From: Tanytarsus gracilentus
Taxonomy: Eukaryota; Arthropoda; Insecta; Diptera; Chironomidae
Reading direction: 5' to 3'
NCBI GenBank assembly: GCA_038502055.1
Contig: JAXRKN010000032.1
Coordinates: 558,001 to 622,000, forward strand
Length of the DNA stretch: 64,000 nucleotides
The notes beneath the pieces are model-generated. The model was not told the origin of the DNA and made no database searches. It saw only the letters and a list, made by a program, of their open reading frames with translations. Shown here piece by piece: positions 22,660-34,096 of the stretch. Every line of letters begins with the position of its first letter. The stretch's first letter is position 1. The position numbers and the translations under genes are program-made.

Positions 22660-23010
22660 ATATGTGGCATGTTGATTCAATATAAAAAGCTTCCGAATCC
22701 GAAAGTAGATCGAATACTGTCAAAATCAAACTAAACCGACGATGAAACGTGTGTCAGAATAGAAGGTTGAACCCTATTTAGAACTGGAAAATGTAAAGAG
22801 AGAGAATAAAGAGAAAGAAGTTAGTTGAGTCCCATCCATTGAACAGTACAGACTCATTTTATACTCGCGAATAAAATATTTAATTAACTATTATAATGAC
22901 TTTGTCAACCTTCCGGCGCTCAAATCGACTTTTGAGAAGTCCACCATATCATCATTATCATTTAACATCGTATTTTCCGGCGCTCGTCACCAAGAAGTCC
23001 ACTTCGAAGT
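22660..23010 (+). mobile_element. Possible LTR-retroelement relic with short tandem repeats
   Basis: A TATAAAAAG motif (22681), a downstream AATAAA (about 22872) and a sharp change to a GC-richer block containing TTCCGGCGCT twice (22911 and 22975), each followed by AGAAGTCCAC, resemble an LTR end followed by a primer-binding region. No coding domain of a retroelement is present. This is a weak call based on layout only. Confidence 0.25.
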
Positions 23011-23583
23011 GATTTTATTTGGTAGGTATTTTATTTCAGCCACTCACGATATTTAAGAATCCCAAGAAACTATTTATTTCATTTTATAAGACCTTTTATC
23101 ATATTTATTGATCATATTTCCGTTAATTTGACATCATTTTCATTGTTTTAGTAAGAAATTAAATCCCACCAATTTTAAAGTATTTTCGCGCTAAAATCTT
23201 AAGACTATAATTTTAATAATAGTAATATATGTCAAAGCTTTATGCTCTGGAACACTTTTTAGTATAAGTTTACTCATCATTACTTTCATTATTTAAATAT
23301 TCAATTAAACTGTCGAATGTCGCATGATTTACTGGTCGTCGATTAAAATTATTTAACAGCGACATTATTATATGCAGAGGATTTATTTTAAAAACAAAAT
23401 TTACATGTTTTTTACATTTTATGCTGGAACAAGAATTATCCTGCTAAGAAAGTGACATTTGAATTGAATCTGTCGCGGTCGTAAGAAAAATATTGTAAGG
23501 TGCGGAATTCCTTATTTTGTTTTCCATTAATCCTCTTGGTTCGATCACAGGCAGCAATTTGAAGTGAAATTTGCAATAAAATT

Positions 23584-24000
23584 AAAGCCAAACGCTGATT
23601 TAAACTTTTAATTCAATAAATTTAATTACCTCCTTCTCACCCATATTAAAATTTATTTACCCTCTTTTTAACTTTAATTTAGCGTTTGGCGACCTTTTTT
23701 ATTTTTTAATACAACATATATATTGAAGGGATGCTGATTATGTTAAAATATTGGGAACAAAAGTTAATTAAAGCTTTTAAATTAATAAATTTATTTGTCT
23801 CCTTATCACCATTTTAAAAAAGTTATGCTTATTTCTTTAATTAACAGTTTGGCGCTGCAAAACATTTTTTTATTGGATCCTTATGTCATAAATAAGCTAA
23901 TTACATAAAAATAATTAAGGCAAACGCTTATTTTCATCCTTAAATAATTAAGTTTAATTGACTTTTGGAAAATTAACGTTTTTTTGATTTTTGAATTAAA
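23584..24000. repeat. Diverged tandem repeat, unit about 165-170 bp
   Basis: A block with (G)CCAAACGC at 23587, CTTTTAATTCAATAAATTT at 23605 and GTTTGGCG near 23686 recurs as CTTTTAAATTAATAAATTT at 23774 and GTTTGGCG near 23849, and a third copy starts with GCAAACGC at about 23920. The spacing is near 169 bp and then near 165 bp. The GCCAAACGC/GCGTTTGGC pair also makes an inverted repeat within the unit. Confidence 0.5.
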
Positions 24001-24452
24001 TATGCAATTTGTCAACTAGAAATTTTAATGGCTAAATACTTACATCGTGATTAAGCTAATTGTAAAATAAAATCACAGACAAATTGCATATTAGTCATAA
24101 TTAATTTTTGTTTTCGTTCTCACTGGTAAACAACTTTATTTTTTTTTATTTTAACCAGGCGGCGCCACTTGACACATTTGCAACATAAACTTAATATGCT
24201 TACAACACTATCATTATCGAGTTTGTTTTTAACTGAATACTCTTCGATGAAACATTTATTTCTTGTGAAGATAATTAACGTAATTTGGTTAAGACAAACT
24301 TTAATTTCACGCTAGAATCAACATAATGCCGACTATGCTCCCAAATTTTACTCATGCTTCTCAAAAAATTATTCGTTACAAATTCGCTGCCGAAATATTT
24401 CATAATTAAAGTAAATTAAGTGACTTATTTAAGTAAAAAAGTACTAATTAAG

Positions 24453-25115
24453 ATGGATGACATTGAGAGACATGTTCACATCATGCTAGAATCATCGAAA
24501 TCCTTCTTTCAATTGTCAAAAGTTTCTAACGTATTAAAAAAAGATGGAAGTGGCAGAGTCAATTTTTCATGGCGAGTTATTAGCACCGATGTCGTCAAGG
24601 AAAAAATAAAAGAGAAATTAAATCATCTTTTTTACTCGAGTTCGAGTGAAAATCGTGTTAAAAATACAAGATTTTCTACTTTTATGAAATGTTCACGTTA
24701 GTTTATTTAATCCATGCGTAATATATTTTTTTAACCCTCAATTTAATTTTTAAAAATAGAAAACCGTCTATGCTCGAAAGAATGCGACTGCACCGAAGAT
24801 TACCGCGACAACTTGAGAAAATTGGGATGTATTATGCTGCCTACGATTTTGTCTCAGATTAACTTGAAATTTGATGTCATGCTGAAGTTGCTTTCAATTC
24901 TAAAGGACGAATTTGTATATGACGGTTTCGAGGAAGAAAACAGTGCGAACGTGAATTTTAAAAGCCTAAACATTGCTGAAGTAATGCAAACCTGCGTGCC
25001 TGATTCAAATTCACCGCCAGAAGAAGAGCAGCCAGAAGGCATTCTTCTATCAGTTGGAGAAAATTCATGTTATGCAGTTGAAAATGATGTGAGGATCTCC
25101 ATAAAAAAGAAATAA
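24453..25115 (+). CDS. Hypothetical protein, 199 aa, Cys cluster, unknown family
   Basis: Exons 24453-24696 and 24760-25115 (GTTAGT...AATAG) join cleanly to 199 aa. The start MDDIERHVHIML is the first ATG of the open frame. Helical N-terminal half; a short cysteine group (CSQNRLCSKECDCTEDY) straddles the splice junction; C-terminal half helical (LPTILSQINLKFDVMLKLLSIL) and then acidic (PPEEEQPEG). I do not recognise it. It lies among repeats and next to the coding remnants at 25.1-26.3 kb, so it could be a lineage-specific or transposon-derived gene. A weak match in shape between its C-terminal half and the remnant at 26.1-26.3 kb hints at paralogy, unproven. Confidence 0.5.
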
Positions 25116-25116
25116 T

Positions 25117-25310
25117 TTGTGTGAAATTTCCACTAGATGTGAAGGGAAAAAGAGCTTATTTGTTCAGGCTCTTTTGGTTTGTTTTGGTGGTATTGCTATG
25201 CGTGAATATTATGCGCTTATGTTAGAAAATACGCAAAAGGTTTTGGATAAGATCAAATCGACTGAAGATCAGCGAATCATTCAACACATGGCTGGCATTA
25301 ATTTTTTTTT
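25117..25310 (+). other. Open segment of uncertain coding status
   Basis: An open frame without ATG near its start encodes a plausible helical stretch (REYYALMLENTQKVLDKI) directly after the 199-aa gene, then runs into the G-rich tract where it loses protein-like character. Splicing from the 199-aa gene into it at CACTAG gives a stop in the expected phase, so I could not join them. Confidence 0.3.
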
Positions 25311-25830
25311 GGGAGGGGGGGTGAAAGGGGATTATAAACAAAAAAAAAGGGGAAAAAGAAAGGTGTTGACTAATAGATCATGGTGGCTCCGTTATTCGGG
25401 CCCGCATCCCGTTGTGGAGCCCATGGGGTGGGGGGGGCAGCGAAACATGTCAGATAGGCCGATTATTGAACTTGAGGGCTTATGAATAGGGTGGGTGGGG
25501 GGGGTGTGGGTGATTTAGGGGGGGATTTTGGTGTGGTGGAATATGGATGAAGGGATAGTTTAAATGAGACTGGGTAAGTTAATTGTTGATTGATATTATA
25601 TTAAAAATGTTATTAAATATTTTTGTGTGGGTGGGTTTTAGAAAAAAGGCGTTGTTGCTAGTGATTATTTTTTTTTTTATGATTTTAAAAAATTAAAGGG
25701 GGAAGGTGGGTAGGGGGGGATTAAAGAGAGGTATGGAGTTGGGCTAAAAGGGAAGTGGTTTTTTTGTTTAATTTCATGCTCTTCTTTTTTTTGTTGGGTA
25801 AAAGTGGTGGGATTTTGTGCGGGTGATGGG
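25310..25830 (+). other. G-rich, C-depleted tract with homopolymer runs
   Basis: About 520 bp with many G runs (up to 7-8), long A and T runs and almost no C on the plus strand, unlike any other part of the window. It interrupts protein-like sequence on both sides. It could be a low-quality assembly patch or a genuine G-quadruplex-prone segment. Confidence 0.7.
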
Positions 25831-25834
25831 GGGT

Positions 25835-26340
25835 GCTGCTTTGGCTGAGGGATTTGCCTGTGCTAAATGTGATAAGTTCGTGTGTATTTTACGGAAAGGA
25901 ACGCATACTTGCGGCAGGATCAGAGATAAAAAATATGTCAAATGCAGTATTTGCCATAAATTACAGTCATCAACTAAAATATCAGAACATTTAAGAAGGC
26001 ACCAACACTAAGTACTGTTGAAGCCAAACTATTCGGATACTCTTGATATTTTTCTTACATTTTTACTTCCCGAGCACGCCGCTGAAATTGGAAAATTTCG
26101 TGAGCACTTCCTTTTAACAAAAATGTCAGAATTAATTCAGCACCTCAACATTTACTTTCAAAAGCAGCCATCGCATATGAAGAAAATTTACTCGTGCTTG
26201 AATGAGCTCTCTATGAAACACTACATTTAAAGAAACCTCTAAGCGATGGTGAAATCTGTGATTATGGCTTTGAAGAAATACAAGTCAAGAAAATACACTC
26301 AAGATGGCATTGATGGAGATCCAAATAATTTTTCATCGTG
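25835..26340 (+). pseudogene. Broken zinc-finger-like coding remnant
   Basis: A frame at about 25850-26010 encodes CAKCDKFVCILRKGTHTC and VKCSICHKLQSSTKISEHLR followed by RHQH, that is two Cys pairs with His/Cys partners in a zinc-finger spacing, then stops. A second open segment (26018-26230) encodes helical sequence (KMSELIQHLNIYFQ) and a third frame continues with DGEICDYGFEEIQ. No single frame, intron or start joins them, so this is a damaged gene or a gene broken by assembly errors in the preceding tract. Confidence 0.45.
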
Positions 26341-26457
26341 GTTTGAGCTTAACCTAAAGCTAAATTTATTTAAATAAAATTAATTTAAACAAAGAAAAAT
26401 TTCATTACTTTACTCAATTTTTATTGGGGAATCTTACAAGAATACAAGAATCACGAA

Positions 26458-27755
26458 TCATTTTAGCACACATCGAATATCGTCAAAATAGTATCGGGTC
26501 CAATTGTTCATTGTTGACTCATACTCACTTGACGGTACAAGGGTTTGTTTGAGATTTAAAAGCGTGTGATCATCTTTCTCCTCAAATTCTAACTCAACAT
26601 TCGAAAAGTGTCCGCTCGGCCACTGCGTATAACGCCAAGTTTGTCCTATCTTCTTATGAGGAACAATTTCGGTGAACTTGCCGCTAATATTACCTCCAAA
26701 AAGCGCAAATCTATGATAATGAGAATGAGTTATTGTCAATCGAATTTTATGAACTTACTCTCCATTTTTCGTAAAGTCCAATTTAACATTGCCACGCGTA
26801 AAAGCGGTCATGAGTTCCAGTTTACTAAAACAATCCCACAATTCAACGGCCTTACACGTGAACTTTTGCTCCATCACAATTGTTTTACAATCAATTTTAA
26901 CGCCCAGTGTCTCAGCCTTTTTGTTGTTGCTTGACGACACTGTTGACGATACTTTGCCATCATTAACTACGGATTTGTTGGTTTTAATGTTAGTAGGCAG
27001 GACAGCGGAAGGCTAAAATGGAAAGATTAGAAAATTTTAAGTTTAAAAAAAATTATATTACCTGAGTTTCATCCTTTTTGGGAAGGATGAGATTTTTAGC
27101 ATAGTCAACTTTGAGACTGTTAATGTACTTATCGACTTGACTTCTGATTTTGTCCCTTCCGACGTTGTACATGAACTGCTTAAGCACTTCAGTTTTGCTA
27201 TTCGATTCATCAACAGTCACGGTAATATCGATCTCGTCAATTGTATTCTCTTCACTCAAATTCGGAATTGTAATTTTTCCCTTGATCTTTTCCTCGCCAT
27301 CGTTAAGAATTTTTCCGTGCCAAACCAGCACCAAATTCCACTCGTAGAAGTAAATTAGCTTTCCTTTTCGATTATTGCATGTTGCTTCGCCTTCCAGCTT
27401 CTCGAACTCGACTAGTGTGGCTGTCAAATTTCCATCGGATGATTTGATCTCAAATTGAAGGAGCAGCTCATTAAGTTTATCTTTTGACCAATTAGTTGCA
27501 TTTGACTCTTTCCAGTGCCAGTTATTAACATTCGTTGCATCAGGTCGTTCCTCTACAATCTAAAATTTTAATTATTGTATGAATTGAATTGTTTTGCATT
27601 GAGATTAAAAAGAATTGGGCATACCCAGCGTGGATCACCTGAAAAAAATTATAATAATTTATTGTTTTAACATTGAATAAAATGTATTAAATTAAATCAT
27701 AACCGTATGCAATTTTTTTTATTTCCGAATATTTACCTTCTCCCCACTTTGCCAT
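26458..27755 (-). CDS. Ahsa1: AHA1, activator of Hsp90 ATPase
   Basis: Exons 27755-27737, 27638-27625, 27559-27062, 27012-26759 and 26710-26458 give 345 aa. The N-terminus MAKWGEGDPRWIVEERPDAT leads to NVNNWHWKE, the signature NxNNWHW motif of Aha1. The N-terminal domain (to about residue 165) binds the Hsp90 middle domain; a Ser-rich linker follows; the C-terminal START-like AHSA1 domain (about 210-345) shows FTCKAVELWDCFSKLELMTA, GGNISGKFTEIVP and WRYTQWPSGHFSNVELEF, as in the human protein. The cytosolic co-chaperone speeds the Hsp90 ATPase cycle. Exon 2 is a 14-nt micro-exon coding part of GDPRW; skipping it would break the frame. Confidence 0.93.
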
Positions 27756-29850
27756 TCTTCTTCTTTTATACTGATGCGATTTAAGCTTGTTTAAAATAAT
27801 TTATTATGGACTTTCTAGAATTTTTTTTAGAAGGCCAATTTAATAATTTTGTGCGAAAAGAAAATGCTTTTTTTCTAGAAAGAACCGAGGAGAACCGTAC
27901 AAATTCGGTCTAGTGGAATTTAAAATTTTAGTATGATTTAATTCATGCACAAATATAGTGAGTATAGTGAAAAATGAATTGAGTTTCTCTTCACAAGCAA
28001 TTTAATTAATTAAATCCTATAAAAATTTGTATTATCAATGCAAATTAATCCAGTTGGAGCCTCTTTAACTTGAGCAAATTTTTTTAATACGGTGTAAACT
28101 AAAATATATTGAACACTTTTCAAACTTGAACGTTCGTTTAAATAGTAAATCACGACATTCGCAGGGAGGGAGGAATAAGATCCCCAATCTTTCATTTTTA
28201 TTTAGGTAAAACTCGAAAAAACTAAACTTAAAATAGTGTTAAAAGAAGCACAAGTGCGTAAGGATCAGGGTTATATACGAATAAGCTAGTTTTGTGCTGC
28301 TTTAAGTGCCAAAAATTCAATTTGAAAATTGAAAAATTTTCTTTGTATGATGAAATAATTTTTTTCTTGGGTTTGGATGTGTTGGTGTGTGGAGTTACGA
28401 GCGCGTGAATGAAAAGCATTTTCTATTTTACTATGAATACTGCTATGTGTGTGCGCGACTTTGACGGGGATTTTCTTTGAATACAATAAATAAAATATAA
28501 AAAGAGATGTGTGTAGAGTACATAAAAAAATTATATGCTGAGTGTAGTGAAGGTGACTAAAAGATAACTAAATGCATCTTTTTCTTTCGCAGAATAAAAC
28601 AGATTTATCAACGGCTGCGGAAAGCTGGAAGGAAACATCACAACTATAGTCAGTTAAAATGAAGATGATGCATTAGAAACTAAAAAGTGAGATCCACCCA
28701 CGGGCTTAAAAGGAAAACCCATCCTTGCCAATTTGTCATTTATTTGATAAATTGTTGTTTCGAAATACACACATAAACGCCTAATTTTCTTAGTAGCAAT
28801 TAAGCTACGCACGTACAGAGAAAAGTCTCAATTGCAAATACATGAAAATGATTGCTTAAGAAAAAACCTCCACGTGCGCATATATTCGCGACTCGCTCTC
28901 GCCTTAGAACGGATTTAATTCATTCGAGTAAAATGATGATGTTGCATTAGTCAAAAATTTCCAACGATTCTGGATTCAAAGCCACTTTCTCTCTATCTGT
29001 CGCATAAATTCGTGTTTCCTGAGGAAAATCATCGCGAAAAGATAACATTTCGTTATTATTTCTCAACACTAAAATCTTTTTTTGCATCTCGATCACTTTA
29101 ACCAAAATAACAAGCGCGAACTAAGATTTATTTTGAGAGGAAATCATGTTTAATAACATATTCATCGGAATTATGTTATTTAAAGTCGAGACAAAGTCCA
29201 CGATAACAACCGCTGACATCATTATTATTTAGGCAATTAATCAGTCGATTCGAGAGATAGTAGCGTATGCGAAAGATATACAAAGTTGAAATATCGCATT
29301 AAAAGAGAGACAGAAAAAAAATTTACAAAGAACCATTTTATCTATCAACTCATCCACCTTTACGCTAAATTTTACATGAATCTTCTCTATAAATTCAGCA
29401 TTAAAATAAGTTAAGGTAGGTCGCATCACCATCCTCATACATATTCGCGCTCAGATTTTTAACCTTTTGTAACCTTGTGTGCGTTGTGAGTGAGATATTC
29501 AGTAAAGAATTAACCACGAGCGAGTGAGTGAGACAAACAAATGTGAGTGCATGCGATTTTATTTCTCCTCATCTTTTTCTCGAGTAGATGAGTACCGTAA
29601 ACTTTTTTCTTTCTTTCTTTGTTCATTCACTCCTGCTAGTTGTCTTATCTCTTTTTTTTTTGCATATATCATGAGTAATATTTTTTATATTTATATATTT
29701 TAAAACATTCTATTCTTTCTCTTCTTGCAGTTGAAAAAAGTAAACATCATTTGGTAACAACATCAAAAATCAATCTTTGGCAAAATTTATTTCGGTTTGT
29801 AAACGGCAAATCCGAACATATTAAATTCGAAAAAAAAAATCAATCAAGTA
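27756..29850. other. Intergenic region with 5'UTR of the 1188-aa gene
   Basis: About 2.1 kb between divergent starts. A 5'UTR intron of the plus-strand gene is likely at 29543-29730 (GTGAGT...CTTGCAG), so transcription should start upstream of about 29500. ACAC/GTGT-rich and GAGTGAGTGAG tracts occur near 28440 and 29520. No other gene seen. Confidence 0.45.
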
Positions 29851-32800
29851 ATGAAGTATCCACAATTGGTGTCTGCAAAATCTATTAACATAATTTCGGA
29901 TTGGCTAAATAAGCGTTTGGAAGAACTTGGAATTGAGGAACCAGAGGTCCACGCACGACACTTGCTCTCACTTCTTCATACGCCACGCAAAATTCACATA
30001 CTTGATTTAGAGGTGAGTTATTAACAGTAATACTTGTGTGCTTGACAGTGTGTTAGTTGAAAGAAAAAATACACTTGTCCTTTGTTGACTGAAATGTTTT
30101 TAAAGAAAAAAAAATCAATTATCTTCTAAAATGAAATCACGTGAATGTATAATATATTGTCTCTATGAGCGATTCATTAGTCACAATAATTATTTTTAAA
30201 TAGTATACAGTTCTTATCGCTTCCCAGTAATTTTTCAAGATTAGAAAGACAGACTTATATGAGTGAATGGTCGTGTGAGTGAAGGATGACTTTATCGACT
30301 ATAATGACTAAACATTATCTCTGTTTTCCATTTCTTCCTTTTTCTTAATGTTATTCTATCGAACAGGACTTAAAACAATCACGTCATTTGTGGAACAAGG
30401 ACAATGATGAGTTAAAGCGTCTGACTGCTGTCGAAATATTAATTAACGCTACTCCTGAAGCAAACGTAAGTGAAAATGTGTGTCAATTAAATGTCTCAAA
30501 TATTTTTCCGTACGAGTGTGTGAAAGAAAGAGCGTTGCATAACTTTCAAATGCTTTTTTTGTTTCATTTTTGAGATAGTCATATGATGGACATGATACAA
30601 TCATTCATTTTTTTCTGTTTCAAATTTATTTATAGAGATCGAATATCGTAAACTTTGTGAGAGAATTGCATATGAATTTACTGGAAATTGAGAATACGGA
30701 AGAAACTTCAATGCTTGTACGAGAGTCGAACTACGCTTCAAATTCGCCCATATCGATGGACACTGAAAGTCAAAAGTACTACAACAAGCGTTTGAAGAAA
30801 ATTAAACGTCATCATGCTAACGAGAATCCTACAAAGAACTACTATAAGGCCTTTCCAGCCTTAAATGATACATGCAAGGCGTCGGCGATGATGGTTCAAC
30901 AAGGAGGTTCGATTGGCGGAAATAAGCAATTGACTACAGCATGGTCCAATTTGATGGCAACTTCTGCATCGATCGTAAAAAATATTCCACAGGCGATTCA
31001 ACATCCGTCTCAACAACAACAGTATCATGAAAGTGTCAAGATGGCAAATCAATGCAAGAAGAAACGAATCAATAAAGGTCCCAATAAGCGCTTGCAAAAA
31101 GCTCCTAATTTAACTTCAAACGACGTGCAATTGTCCTCCAAAACTCATAATGTTTCACTCTCGCCAAAGAAGATGCAGAAGAATGTTAAAAGTAACGCTA
31201 GCAAAGCCAAATACCAAAGAAATTTCAACGGTAAGAATCAAAAAAAAATCTTTTATAAACGAGCATCTAAAATATTATTTTTTTCCTTACAGACTCATCC
31301 GCAAAGCGAACTGGGAATGTAAATCGAAACACAATGTCAAATACTGCGCAAAACATAGCCCCGACATGGGATGGTGCCAACGCCACCTTAGGACCATGGG
31401 ATATGGATTTTAAAGGGAACTGGGAAATGGATCACGATCCAATCAGCGAATTTATGCAACAACAATGTCATGGGCTCATTAACAGTAACAACAAAAAGAA
31501 GATTTGTCGCGAGAGTACCAATAAGACGAAATTTGCTGTTTGGGACGATGAAGATTTTATGAAATGCCTTCCTCCAAAGCTAATTGATGAGTCGTTAGAC
31601 GATGAGAGTGATCCATCGCACTTTAATCGTGTTAAAAAGCCATGCGTATACGTGGAGGATCGTTCTATTAGTTCGCTTCACTCTAAATTCGATGAGAAAG
31701 TCAAGGCCATATGGCAGAGCGGTGAAGATAATGAACCGGCAAAGTCATTGACATATAAGCATCAATTCAGCGAGGATGATGGCATATCCCTTGCAAGTCT
31801 CGCTAGTTCATTTGCGAGCGAAAGACACTCTGGCGGTTTATTCAACTTTAATGAGCAGCAGCAACAGCCACGAAATTTCATCATCGAGGTCAACGTACCA
31901 CCGTTCTACAATGAAATGAAATCCCAGTATGGCGGTAGAAAGGCATATCTTACTCCTGACTACGACTTTAACAACAACAACAACAACATGATCAATGGCA
32001 AACAAGTTATGAATAATTCTTTCTATGGCGGCCGGGGCGTCACAACGAAGAGTTCAGTAAAGCTTCCGCCAGACAACAGTCATTTTCTTCATCCTGTGAA
32101 GAAGTCTGAATTCATCGAGCTGGGAACGAACATTCAAAAATCCATTTGGTCGAAGGGATATGTCAAAGATGAGAAAGAGGTAATTATAAAATATGTGTAT
32201 GTGTTTTTTCACATGACAAATCATGTTTTTTTCAACTAACTCTCTTGATCGTCATTTAATTAACTATTTTAGGTTGAATACGGAGTCGATGAAGTTGATT
32301 GCACCATGAAGAATTTGAATTCAATTGGACAAGAATTGAAGGAGTGGCAATTATGTCCTGAAGAAGTAACGCTCATTAATCACTCGGATCAAAGCGCCTT
32401 TAAAAAGTTTAAACCGCAAATCACATCGACCATTATTCGTGCCAACTACCATCCTCTCAATATGGATCATTTGGAAAGATCAAGACGCGTAGAATCATCA
32501 TGCGACTCTCCGATTGATAATTATTTGCTGTCCGAAAAGACTCATTGGTCTCCAATCTTCAAGAACGGTGATTTCTTTACACCCGATGATCGCTGGGATG
32601 TTATTCCATATGAAAGATCCGAGAGCGGAGGTTTACACTATAAAAATAAAACTTATCAAGTTTGGAAGGCACCAAGTAACATCAGTGTCACCGGCAATCT
32701 CGACTTGGATGCAATCGAGGAGGATGCTCTCACTGATGGCAAATTTGTTATCAAGTTTGCTCTAAACGAAAACAATAAGGCCATACAAACGGATGAGGGA

Positions 32801-34096
32801 GCGTTCGGATACATGAACACGAACAATTGTGTCAATAATCAAGACCATTTGGAGATTAACGAGTACTGCCGTAGAAAAATTTACGATGAGTACAATAAGC
32901 CTGCTGTTAATGAGCCAGTCACTATCGGAGGAGAAGCAAACAAGTGGAGACCATATCAGGCAAATGAAGATTCGAATGACTACTCTCTTTTTAGTGTAAA
33001 TCGTGTTAAGAATAATAACAACAACAATCTCATGCCAATGCTGCCAGAAACTCAAAAAGTTTCATCATCAAATCATTCCTCTTCGTCTTCAATTTGTACC
33101 ATCACCTCGGCACTAGAAAATTATTCAGCTGATAATATTGATAAATGGCGCAATGTTAATGTCGAGACAAATATCAATGCGATTGATATCGAGAGTCGAG
33201 ACACTTGCAAGCACAGCTGCTGGGAAAATTGTGTTAATTGTGCAAATAATTATAATCAGGATCCGTTCTTTAGACCATTGCCAGCAAGCCGACTTCTCAA
33301 AGATGAACTCAAAGTGGATGGTGAAGAGATTATGAATGTTATTCAGAACCTCTACATTACAAGTGACAAAAATGATGACGAAGAGAGTGAACAAGATGGA
33401 TGCGTAGCTTTTGACGTCAATCGAGTGGTTAATGTTATCCTTAAAGATGATATCATGGAGGGCTTCGAGCCTATCGTAAATATCGTAGATGATGAGAGTA
33501 AATTCTATGAGAATGCCGATGAATTGAAAGAAATTAGTCAAAAAAGTCGTGAGCAAATCATCTTTGAAAATTTCGACGAATCAGCGCTTGTTAAATATCA
33601 CCATCAATTGGATCGCGATAGAGTGGCTAGAATGATGAAAACTCACCAACAATTACCCTACACTGCAAGTATCGATGGGAACAACAATGAATATCAGCGA
33701 GCTAGTCCTTTGACTAATAGTCGAAAGCGACGACATTCTACATGTCAAAATTATCTCGAAAAGAAAAGATACTTTTCACATGAAGAAGGATTCTCGCAAG
33801 ATGAGGTCAATCCTTGGAGTGGTCCCAGAGCAAATGAAACGGCTGCTCTCTTCATTCACAAATGCTTAAAAAGCTTTCTCGATGGCAATGAACCATTTTT
33901 GGATCCTTCAAAAATGGTACACATTAACGTCGAAAATGTTTTTCTTATCGCTGACCCAAGTCTCGAAATGGACTATTTCAACTCTCAACAACATCAACAG
34001 TTTCAAGATTGTGGTGCAAATTATTATCGAAACATCCTTCAGCATCAACACGCTCTCGTTAAGCATTTAGATCTATCGCGCCCTCTCACTCGCTAA
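29851..34096 (+). CDS. Unrecognised 1188-aa Asn/acidic-rich protein with an N-terminal helical domain
   Basis: Exons 29851-30012, 30367-30465, 30636-31230, 31293-32179 and 32273-34096 give 1188 aa with consistent phases. The first ~115 residues are compact and helical (SDWLNKRLEELGI, VHARHLLSLL, LTAVEILINATPEA); from memory this resembles the PWI-like start of CCDC43-type proteins, but only loosely. The rest is long, mostly disordered, Asn/Gln-rich and acidic, with conserved-looking islands: KFAVWDDEDFMKCLPPKLID, EVDCTMKNLNSIGQELKEW, THWSPIFKNGDFFTPDDRWD and KTYQVWKAPSNI near the middle and WSGPRANETAALFIHKCLKS near the end. No enzyme motif, signal peptide or membrane span. I cannot assign a function. 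Confidence 0.85.

Noticed and set aside
25060..25160. Splicing of the 199-aa gene into the open segment at 25140 (GTGAGG...CACTAG, 48 nt)
   Set aside because: In the phase required the downstream exon begins ATG TGA, an immediate stop.
33125..33556. 143-aa minus-strand open frame inside the 1188-aa gene
   Set aside because: It is the shadow of the coding strand, hydrophobic because of complementary Asn/Asp codons, and has no start context.
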